Below are positions 53,547 to 61,417 of a stretch of 64,000 nucleotides of DNA, in pieces (the stretch's first letter is position 1; each line of letters starts with the position of its first letter). A model generated the notes under the pieces. It was not told the origin of the DNA and ran no database searches. It saw only the letters and a list, made by a program, of their open reading frames with translations. The stretch is from contig CBDFIN010000012.1 in the NCBI GenBank assembly GCA_965248135.1, positions 434,001 to 498,000 of the forward strand, given 5' to 3'. Source of the DNA: SZUA-100 sp965248135. GTDB lineage: Bacteria > Pseudomonadota > Alphaproteobacteria > Rhizobiales > Rhizobiaceae. The position numbers were made by a program, and so were the translations under genes.

Positions 53547-56192
53547 TCATGCCTCGCCAGGTTTCCACTCGATCATATTGAGCCCATTGCCGCCTAAACG
53601 TTCAAACGCCCGCTGACGGCAGCTGAAAACCAAAATCTGAATATCGCTTGCCTGTCTGTGTAGGGCATCGAACATGCGTTCGATGCGTTCGTCGTCGGAA
53701 TAAACGAGCGCGTCATCAAGAATGACCGGAACAGCATTACCGGATTTGGCGAGCAAACGTGCAAACGCCAATCGGGTGAGGATTGCGAGTTGTTCACGCA
53801 TTCCACTACTCAAAAAAGTGATGTCTTCATCTAAGCCCTCTCGGCCGAGCGTTTTCGGTAGAAGTGTTGCCTCATCGAAGGTGATGGATGCCTCATCCAG
53901 CAAGAGCGTAAGCAGTGGCTTCAATTCCGCCATGACAGGTTCGAAATACTGCTCTTTGGCCGACGAACGCGCGTCTTCCAACGCCTGCCTAAGGCGCGTA
54001 AGCGCGGCGATCTCATGCTTAAAGCGCTCGACGCGGTTTTCTCCAGCTAGATGGCGTCCCTTGATCTCACCGTATTCATCTTCAATCCCATGGCCAGATG
54101 AGACAGATATACGACCATCGAGTTCGGCAATTTCCTTACTCAAGACATCGCTCTCCGTTTGTGTTCGATCAAGTGCGGAGGCGGCCCGCTCGTAAGCCGC
54201 CGTCACACTGATCAGGTCGGGAGCATCCGCCCTAAGCTGCTCGGTAACCTCGCGAGCTGCAGTTAGTATCTCTTGCACATTCGCAAGCGCGTTTTGTAGC
54301 GACTTGAGTTTATCGTTTCGGTTAGTTTCAGAGCCCAGTTCGGATTCAAGTCTTTCTCGCTCTTTCCGAAAGCCAGCAACCATTATGTCTTGGCGTAGAA
54401 ATTCTTCTTTCGCATCTTGAAACGCTGATCGGGCGATTTCTCTTTCGCTCTGGGCCAAGCGGTGTGCTTCGATTGCTGCGGCAAGTTCAGCGTCGGCATC
54501 ATCCAAACTGATACCCGGAGAATCAGAAGCTTTGCAAAGATCTTCCAGATCGACAGATCGCTGTCGCAATGCATCGATACCTTCGGGCGCGCGAATATCA
54601 AATTCCGCACGCTTGAGCGTCAATGTGGACGCCTTCGCCTTTGCGAGCACAAGTTGATATTTCGCAGCAGCGATGGAGCCACAATTGATTTGTGAGAGCC
54701 TGCCTCTGAGTTGTTCTTTGACATCCTGGAGTTCCGATTCCAACTCCTCGGTTGATGCCCCGGAGCCCGCCGATACCGTCAACTGCCCAATGTTTGGGAT
54801 GTCAAAACGACTCTCGGCAGAAATTTTGATTGTCTGTCCGTCTGTGAGAGGGCTGCCATCATGAGTGACGTGTACTTTACCGTTTTCGACATAGTCGAGA
54901 CGAACAACGACGGAATCCGCAAGGATCATAGCGTTGAGAGATTCTATCCTCGTTTCAAGCGCGCCCAATTGATCGACAACGCTGTTGTCAACCAAAAAAA
55001 CTGCGCATTCGGCAGAGAGTTGTTCGATTTCACCACGAAGTTTCTCGGCCTTTTCCAGCTGTGCCTTAGCTTCCGTGGACTGTTCTGCGGCTCGTTTGGC
55101 GTCTTCTGCACGCTTTACATCTTCCAGAGTTCCGCGTGCTTTCGTGAGCCGTTCGTCACATATTTGCAATGCATTTTGGCTCGCCACGTTTGCGGAAAGC
55201 GCGTTGTCCCGTTTCAGCTCGGCATCTTTATGTTGGCCTTCACCGTCAATGATCTTCTCAATCAATTTGGTGAGATCATCCAATTTCGACTGATAACTCT
55301 CGAGTTGGCTATTCGCAGTTTGACACTTTTCAATTGCCAGTTTCCCCTGTGCTTCAGCTGTCGCAAGTTTGCCGGTTTGTTCCTTTGCCGCCTCCAGCCG
55401 TTCTGTTGTGTCAGTTTTTTGCTGGAGCCTGGACATTACAGCATCGGGATCGTTCAAGTCCTTCAGCCGTCCCATCTTCTTTTGACGGCTATCGAGCGCA
55501 GAGCGCAGTTCAGCAATTTGAGAGGCGAGTTCATTCCCTTTCCCTTGCAGGTCCTCGAGTTCCGACAACGCCTCGGCGTATGGCCTTCCGGCTTTTGGTT
55601 TTCCTGTGCTCGTGACCAGCTCATCCAACTCCGCATAGGTGCGGTCGAGGACACGCAACATACGGCGGCCACCGGTTAGAAATTCGACCTCATCGCCCGT
55701 CACCGAGGTCAGTACATCTTCTCTGACTCTGCGTTCTTCATCTTTTTCTTTTCCGGATCCACCACCGATTTCGGTGGCACCTTGTTGAACCCATAAAAGT
55801 CCTGCTGGGCCGCTTGATCCTCCGCGTATGAGTTTGGATATCCACGCCTCAGCGGCATCCGCTTGGGCGACAATCCTATTCGTCGAAATCTCGGTTATAA
55901 GCGCACTTTTGCCAGAATAGTATTTCTTGCTGATACGAAACTGTCCCTCATGTGTTTCCACATCGACCTCGATATGAGGGCTGCCACCACTATAGGGTCG
56001 CAGCAACTGGACGGGCTTAGGCGTTCCCGAATAGGGTTGGAAGAAGGCTGCATGCAGCGCGTCGAAGCTTGTCGACTTTCCAAATTCGTTCTCGGCGGAA
56101 AGGACGTTCACTCCGTCGCCGATGTTTTCGATAGCAACACCACGACCGGCAAATTTCTTTACATTCCACAATCGTAGCGCCCGGAGTTTCAT
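53547..56192 (-). CDS. Rad50/YhaN-like ATPase
   Basis: 881 residues. Walker A is in VNVLSAENEFGKSTSFDALH (33-41; the first Gly is Ala), followed by long coiled coils (about 170-700). The C-terminal half-site has EDITFLSSGMREQLAILTRL (signature) and VPVILDDALVYSDDERIERM (Walker B), ending in VFSCRQRAFERL. This is the SMC/Rad50-type layout of YhaN/SbcC-like proteins without a zinc hook that I can see. The start overlaps the stop of the phosphoesterase gene (ATGA), so they form a Rad50-Mre11-like pair in DNA processing. Confidence 0.85.
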   Translation of the reverse strand: MKLRALRLWNVKKFAGRGVAIENIGDGVNVLSAENEFGKSTSFDALHAAFFQPYSGTPKPVQLLRPYSGGSPHIEVDVETHEGQFRISKKYYSGKSALITEISTNRIVAQADAAEAWISKLIRGGSSGPAGLLWVQQGATEIGGGSGKEKDEERRVREDVLTSVTGDEVEFLTGGRRMLRVLDRTYAELDELVTSTGKPKAGRPYAEALSELEDLQGKGNELASQIAELRSALDSRQKKMGRLKDLNDPDAVMSRLQQKTDTTERLEAAKEQTGKLATAEAQGKLAIEKCQTANSQLESYQSKLDDLTKLIEKIIDGEGQHKDAELKRDNALSANVASQNALQICDERLTKARGTLEDVKRAEDAKRAAEQSTEAKAQLEKAEKLRGEIEQLSAECAVFLVDNSVVDQLGALETRIESLNAMILADSVVVRLDYVENGKVHVTHDGSPLTDGQTIKISAESRFDIPNIGQLTVSAGSGASTEELESELQDVKEQLRGRLSQINCGSIAAAKYQLVLAKAKASTLTLKRAEFDIRAPEGIDALRQRSVDLEDLCKASDSPGISLDDADAELAAAIEAHRLAQSEREIARSAFQDAKEEFLRQDIMVAGFRKERERLESELGSETNRNDKLKSLQNALANVQEILTAAREVTEQLRADAPDLISVTAAYERAASALDRTQTESDVLSKEIAELDGRISVSSGHGIEDEYGEIKGRHLAGENRVERFKHEIAALTRLRQALEDARSSAKEQYFEPVMAELKPLLTLLLDEASITFDEATLLPKTLGREGLDEDITFLSSGMREQLAILTRLAFARLLAKSGNAVPVILDDALVYSDDERIERMFDALHRQASDIQILVFSCRQRAFERLGGNGLNMIEWKPGEA

Positions 56193-57298
56193 GCACCCTC
56201 CGCCGCGAACGAATAGAGTATGGACAGAGCCGATGCGGAAACACTGCGAGGGTCTGGATCAGCCTGTGCTTCACGCATCAGAACTTCAGCTGCCTGCCTT
56301 AAGGCGCCGGCCTGATCGATTTCATCGAGGTCCGATACTTCATACTCGCTAACGAGCGCCTCGGACCGCATTTCGAACAGGGCGAAATCGGGCACTATCC
56401 TTTGGACCGCTCCATCGATGAGAAGACGATCCGGAATTCGGATGCGCCCATCTGCCACGACCTGCAACAAGGTTTTGCGTCTAAGAGAAACCTCGGGAAG
56501 GATATCCTCAAGCTGCATCGTGGCACTGTCGCCTGAAAGGATATGCATCGCCTTTCTTTGCCAATTGAAGCTTCCGGTTTCCAAAGGCTGCACATTGGGT
56601 GTGGCTCCAGAGCTTTCGATTTCGACCAATAGGACCTTACCCGGCTCACTGTGTTTAAATCGATCTGGCTCGGGTGTGCCGGAGTACCAGGTTCGGTCAT
56701 TGATTGAGATCTGGCCGTGCCAGTCGCCGAGAGCGAGATAGTCGAGGCCTGCTTGCTGCGCGCGATCCGGAGCAATAATTTCGGACGCACCATCCTCGCC
56801 AAAGCTTTGTACCGCTCCATGCGCCAATCCGATACGGATGCCACCGCTCGCAATGTTGGCATCGGACATCCATTCCGTCAGATCACGACCGGGCCTGCGA
56901 TTTAAACAGGGAGCGGGCAGGACAATCGTTCCGGAACCCATTTCAACAGGCTTGCTTTCTAGGCCGAGCAAAACGTTATCAGGACGATCGTTGGCAACCA
57001 TTTTCCAAAGCTCGTCAGAAGATAGGGAGTCGTGATTACCAGGGATAATCACCCACTTTTTTGTGCTGTCCGCAGCCATCGCCTGCATCGCTTGACGTAT
57101 TACGGAAGGTGTTGGTGTTCCGGTGTCGAAGGTGTCGCCTGCTATTAATATAAACTCCGCACCTTTGGTGTGGGCGAGATTTGCGAGAGTAGTAATGGAT
57201 TGGTGCCTCGCTTCGGTCAACCTTCCACGCAATTCTTCTGGGAGCTGGCCAAAGCGTTTCCCAAGATGAAGATCAGATGTGTGGATGAAACAAACCAT
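56189..57298 (-). CDS. Mre11/SbcD/YhaO-like metallophosphoesterase
   Basis: 369 residues. All metal motifs are present: MVCFIHTSDLHLGKRFG (DxH), FILIAGDTFDTG (GDxxD), VIIPGNHDSLSS (GNHD), IGLAHGAV and YLALGDWHGQ (GDxHG). A capping C-terminal domain follows. It is probably a nuclease that works with the Rad50-like ATPase encoded next. The start at 57298 matches family alignments; the open reading continues 38 codons upstream but is non-homologous in look. It is the first gene of the operon. Confidence 0.88.
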   Translation of the reverse strand: MVCFIHTSDLHLGKRFGQLPEELRGRLTEARHQSITTLANLAHTKGAEFILIAGDTFDTGTPTPSVIRQAMQAMAADSTKKWVIIPGNHDSLSSDELWKMVANDRPDNVLLGLESKPVEMGSGTIVLPAPCLNRRPGRDLTEWMSDANIASGGIRIGLAHGAVQSFGEDGASEIIAPDRAQQAGLDYLALGDWHGQISINDRTWYSGTPEPDRFKHSEPGKVLLVEIESSGATPNVQPLETGSFNWQRKAMHILSGDSATMQLEDILPEVSLRRKTLLQVVADGRIRIPDRLLIDGAVQRIVPDFALFEMRSEALVSEYEVSDLDEIDQAGALRQAAEVLMREAQADPDPRSVSASALSILYSFAAEGA

Positions 57299-57619
57299 TC
57301 GAATAGAGTATCTAAATACGCCTTGGTTGCAATAAGTAAAAATTAAACTTCGCTGTCGAAAGCAGGCATTAATGTAACATCGCTTAATAACGACTTCCCC
57401 CATCTTTGCCATTCAGCACCAAAATTTAATGACCGCTTTTGGGATTAAGCAGTTATTGATTGGCGGAGGTTCGAAATTCTGCAAAGGGTCGAAATTACTG
57501 TGATGGCATGTTGCTTTAACAGCGTTTTTAGTGAGCCAGAGGGATCGAACGGGAGAGCGCAGCGTCTCCCTTCGCAAGGAGTGCGGTGTCATACACCCGC
57601 ACACATCTTGCATACTTCA
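57299..57619. other. Promoter region of the phosphoesterase operon
   Basis: About 320 bp with no gene I can support. It separates the reverse-strand operon from the IS110-family element. The reverse reading at 57413-57613 has no family resemblance. The insertion boundary of the defence block may lie here, since the parB 5' part is missing. Confidence 0.45.
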
Positions 57620-57782
57620 ATAAGCCCTATTCCATGCAAGTATGGGGCTGCTGGATGCAGTCACTATGACCTGTTCAGCGTGCAGTTTTGGGTCGATACA
57701 CATCGGGCCTTTAGGGCCGTCCGCAAGCATGATCAAAATTGCACATCCGTTTTGATCTGAACAGATGAAAGGGAATGTTCTC
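57620..57782 (+). ncRNA. Candidate bridge/seek-type noncoding RNA of the IS110-family element
   Basis: IS110-family elements express a structured noncoding RNA from one end that guides insertion. The noncoding segment before the transposase start has a clear stem GATCAAAA / TTTTGATC at 57731-57738 and 57750-57757, and a GGCC-TTTAG-GGCC stem-loop near 57708-57721. The exact RNA ends and the guide loops cannot be defined by eye. Confidence 0.35.
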
Positions 57783-58754
57783 ATGTCCCGAATGCAAGAC
57801 AAGATAAATCTACCATGCACAAATGTCTATGCCGGCATTGATGTCGCAAAAGACTGGCTGGATGTTTACATCCATCCGCTCAATACAAAATATCGATTTG
57901 CCAATGATGGCTCCGGCATCCAGAAACTGGTCAGGCAATGTACCCGTGACCATGTTGATCTCATTGCGCTTGAAGCAACGGGAAAGTACCACCGGCAAGC
58001 CCACCAAATGCTGCATGAGGCGGATTTAAATGTCGCGGTGATCAATCCTTATCGCAGTCGCAAGTTTGCCGATGTTCTGGGACAACTGGCAAAGACCGAT
58101 ACGATTGATGCGCAGGTTCTGGCGCATTTTGCCGCGATTATCAAACCACAACCCACTCAACCTCCTACGCCACATCGAAAGGCTTTACGGGATCTCAATG
58201 TCGCCAGACGGCAGGTGGTGGATGAAATCGGCACGCTCAATCGGCAATTAAGTTCGACAGATCATCCATTTGCGGCCCGTCAGTTGCGAGCGCGGATAAA
58301 AATGTGCGAGCGGCATAAAAGTGCTTTGGAGGACGAAATCCACCAATCGATCAAGGCGCAAGATGATTTGAGACACCACTTCGAAATTCTCACCTCAATC
58401 CCCGGTATCGGTGTTGTGACAGCAACAACATTACTGACTGATCTGGATGAGTTGGGACAGGTCAATTGCAAAGAGATTGCTGCCCTTGCAGGCGTAGCTC
58501 CAATGAACCGTGACAGCGGTATCATGCGGGGAAAACGCACCATACGAGGCGGTCGTCCCCAGGTGCGACATCTGCTTTATATGTGCGCCGTCAGCTCATC
58601 TCAAAGGGATAGCCTTATGGGGAATTTCTATCGGCGATTGGTCAAACAAGGTAAACATCCAAAAGTGGCCCTTACAGCAGTAGCACGCAAACTGGTTGTC
58701 ATTGCCAATACGCTGATTACCGAAAATCGACACTGGCAAACAGCCCATCCTTGA
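57783..58754 (+). CDS. IS110-family transposase
   Basis: 323 residues: NVYAGIDVAKDWLDVYIHPL with a DEDD-type RuvC-like Asp, LIALEATGKYHRQAHQML (Glu), AKTDTIDAQVLAHFA (Asp pair), and the C-terminal Tnp_2 part with LTSIPGIGVVTATTLL, IAALAGVAPMNRDSG and RHLLYMCAVSSSQRD containing the catalytic Ser. It is intact. Start MSRMQDKINLPC at 57783; an ATG six codons upstream is also possible. Between the phosphoesterase operon and the CRISPR locus. Confidence 0.92.
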   Translation: MSRMQDKINLPCTNVYAGIDVAKDWLDVYIHPLNTKYRFANDGSGIQKLVRQCTRDHVDLIALEATGKYHRQAHQMLHEADLNVAVINPYRSRKFADVLGQLAKTDTIDAQVLAHFAAIIKPQPTQPPTPHRKALRDLNVARRQVVDEIGTLNRQLSSTDHPFAARQLRARIKMCERHKSALEDEIHQSIKAQDDLRHHFEILTSIPGIGVVTATTLLTDLDELGQVNCKEIAALAGVAPMNRDSGIMRGKRTIRGGRPQVRHLLYMCAVSSSQRDSLMGNFYRRLVKQGKHPKVALTAVARKLVVIANTLITENRHWQTAHP

Positions 58755-59030
58755 TAGGCAGCGGGTGTAAAAATCATCCGCTCGGAGCCACCATCACGCG
58801 CTTTGCCAATTGTTCAGTGTGTGATGGGGGCTTCGTGGGGATGATCCATCCGCATGGTGAACCTGCACTTTTTGCTTGATTTTCACAACAGATGCTTGCG
58901 TATGTTTATAACGGCTCATTTCTTTGCAATAGTTGAGCTGTCGGATTTAACGGTCTGACGTATGATTTGGATCGAACACATCTTTGGTCTTAAGGGCCGA
59001 TGGCAAGCTGGATCGGGTATCCTCAAGCGA
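58755..59030. other. Downstream end of the IS110-family element and intergenic DNA
   Basis: Near 58788-58835 CCACCATCACGC and GTGTGATGGGG can pair, like the subterminal inverted repeats of IS110-family ends. No further gene can be supported in these 276 bp. Confidence 0.4.
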
Positions 59031-59477
59031 TTAAATATGTCTTGCATATTCCAATATACGTTCTGTCGACAGACGGAAATCCCTGCCAATATCATTTCTT
59101 GCCTTCTTTGCCACAGCTTCAGATACGGGTGGATTATTTATCAAATTGGCCAACCTGCTGGCGATTGAAATCAACAGATCACTCTCGTCGGAAAGGTTGG
59201 AATCAAATCCGATCAGCCGTGCTTCAGCGTAATAAGCAGAATGAATCTGGTCGAGCACGTCAATTGATTGCTCAGATTTTGCACGCTGCACAAACCGACG
59301 ATAGATATGGTATGTGCGTACAAGATCAGTCAGTTGGGAAAGTATGACTGCCCGTTTTTCGCGGCGGTCGCTCCAACGTTCTGCAAGGAAAGCGGAGGCA
59401 ATGCCTCCACCAACCAAACCTCCCAAAATCACATTTCCCGCAAGCAGAGCCAGTTGGGACATCGATTGGTCAAACAC
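59031..59477 (-). CDS. Small membrane-anchored protein beside the CRISPR array
   Basis: 148 residues with one N-terminal transmembrane helix (LALLAGNVILGGLVGGGIAS), then basic residues (ERWSDRREKRAVI) and a soluble helical domain: DLVRTYHIYRRFVQRAKSEQ, DQIHSAYYAEARLIG, LLISIASRLANLINNPP. The predicted start is GTG at 59477; an ATG at 59462 is equally possible. It lies 55 bp from the degenerate end repeat of the CRISPR array, on the same strand as cas13a. I do not recognise the family. By analogy with membrane accessory proteins of type VI-B (Csx27/Csx28) it may be linked to the locus, but this is only from position and topology. Confidence 0.6.
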   Translation of the reverse strand: MFDQSMSQLALLAGNVILGGLVGGGIASAFLAERWSDRREKRAVILSQLTDLVRTYHIYRRFVQRAKSEQSIDVLDQIHSAYYAEARLIGFDSNLSDESDLLISIASRLANLINNPPVSEAVAKKARNDIGRDFRLSTERILEYARHI

Positions 59478-59531
59478 AGATATTGTTAATCCTTTGCATC
59501 CGATAGGGTGTTAAATACATACCAACAGGAA

Positions 59532-61190
59532 GCGCACTCTAACGCCATTCGGCAGATATTATCAATCAGATTGTTCAGTTTCCTTTCCGTCCATTTCGTG
59601 CAGTCTGCCGTCATTTGGCAGTTATCTTCAATCTATGGTAAGCGGATTTGGAAAACAAAAGAGGTGCAGTCTGCCGTCATTTGGCAGTTATCTTCAATTT
59701 GTACACCGGTGCCTGACGTTACACCAGCAATGGGTGCAGTCTGCCGTCATTTGGCAGTTATCTTCAATGGAAATTTGGTTGCTTGTCAGCGCTTATCGGG
59801 TGCAGTCTGCCGTCATTTGGCAGTTATCTTCAATAAAAATCAACCAGCTGGAAGCAGCATTCTATAAGGGTGCAGTCTGCCGTCATTTGGCAGTTATCTT
59901 CAATTACGCCAAACAGATGCGCGATGCAGGTTATGGGTGCAGTCTGCCGTCATTTGGCAGTTATCTTCAATCTAGCTACGAGCGGGTAAAAACCCAACTT
60001 GAGGTGCAGTCTGCCGTCATTTGGCAGTTATCTTCAATCGCTGGCAAAATCACTGATGCCTGTTCCTGAGGTGCAGTCTGCCGTCATTTGGCAGTTATCT
60101 TCAATGCCGCCCGAGCTTATAGGATCGGCAACCGCGGTGCAGTCTGCCGTCATTTGGCAGTTATCTTCAATTCAACTACCACGCCCACCAGCGAATTCTA
60201 ACAAGGTGCAGTCTGCCGTCATTTGGCAGTTATCTTCAATATAGTCGCACATACTACGCTGGGTGCAGTCTGCCGTCATTTGGCAGTTATCTCGTTTCCA
60301 AGTTGGTCGTAACGTCCCCTCATCGATAGGGTGCAGTCTGCCGTCATTTGGCAGTTATCTCGTTTCAAGAGGAGCAATTTGGTAAGCCGATTATTGCCAG
60401 GTGCAGTCTGCCGTCATTTGGCAGTTATCTCGTTTACAGGAGCAAAACATACCCGTGTGGTTTTGCTTGGTGCAGTCTGCCGTCATTTGGCAGTTATCTC
60501 GTTTCTGAGGGTAAAGCAGGGCAAAAACCAGCCCTTATGGTGCAGTCTGCCGTCATTTGGCAGTTATCTCGTTTCCAGATAGAGCAATGTTGCCAACCAA
60601 AGCTGGGGGTGCAGTCTGCCGTCATTTGGCAGTTATCTCGTTTTCGGGTATAGTTTCATTCTTCTTGTGGGGCATGGTGCAGTCTGCCGTCATTTGGCAG
60701 TTATCTCGTTTTCGGTGGAGTCACCACTCCTACTTGTGGTGCAGGTGCAGTCTGCCGTCATTTGGCAGTTATCTCGTTTTTCAATCTGCTCTCAGGATCA
60801 TTTTCAGGCTAGGGTGCAGTCTGCCGTCATTTGGCAGTTATCTCGTTTTCCCAGGTATCCTGGTTGTAATTGGAGTATCAGGTGCAGTCTGCCGTCATTT
60901 GGCAGTTATCTCGTTTCACGACGCGAGGGGTCCGCAGAAGGTTCTGGTGCAGTCTGCCGTCATTTGGCAGTTATCTCGTTTTTGAGCGACATGGCATCGG
61001 GCAGAAGCGGGCTGTACAAGGTGCAGTCTGCCGTCATTTGGCAGTTATCTCGTTTGGCTGTGAAATCGTACGGGGTTTCAAGCGAGGTGCAGTCTGCCGT
61101 CATTTGGCAGTTATCTCGTTTCTGTACATTTTGCACTTTAATAACAATAACAACGGTGCAGTCTGCCGTCATTTGGCAGTTATCTCGTTT
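59532..61190 (-). CRISPR. Type VI-A CRISPR array, 24 repeats plus one degenerate terminal repeat
   Basis: Twenty-four 36-bp repeats begin at about 59597 and end at 61190, separated by spacers of roughly 30-34 bp (forward orientation core GTGCAGTCTGCCGTCATTTG). In crRNA orientation (reverse strand) the repeat has the stem CTGCC-AAATGAC-GGCAG and ends ACTGCACC, very like the R. capsulatus Cas13a repeat end GGACTGAACC as I remember it. Ten leftmost repeats start ATTGA in crRNA sense; the 14 rightmost start AAACG. A diverged 35-bp repeat (26/35 identical) sits at 59532-59566, followed by a 30-bp spacer, and is the oldest end. Confidence 0.97.
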
Positions 61191-61417
61191 CCAGTATTCA
61201 TATCTGATTGAAATTGCAAGAGTAATCAGCATTAAATCCGCGCCTAAAGGCCTCAATTCACAAATTCCTCCCATTCCTCATCATCTGAAAGCAAAATATC
61301 ATATTTTTCTTTTTAATTACAGGCATTTATATATTTCTGAGGCAAATTACGACTCTTTCTCAAGTGCCTGTCAATGTTAATGCTGGATTTGACATTGAGA
61401 AGCCTATCCTCATATTT
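61191..61417 (-). promoter_or_regulatory. Leader and promoter region of the CRISPR array
   Basis: AT-rich 227 bp between the cas13a stop and the leader-proximal repeat. On the reverse strand TTGACA at 61374-61369 and GTAATT 18 bases further could be a -35/-10 pair for the pre-crRNA. A leader here fits array growth at the right end, where the younger repeat type is found. Confidence 0.5.

Noticed and set aside
54861..55679. 272-codon forward reading opposite the Rad50-like gene
   Set aside because: It is Phe/Cys/Leu-rich, has no homology pattern and is antisense to strong coiled-coil coding sequence.
59508..61380. Long forward and reverse reading frames with repeated VQSAVIWQLSS or AVCRHLAVIS phrases
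   Set aside because: They are translations of the CRISPR repeats in different frames, not genes.
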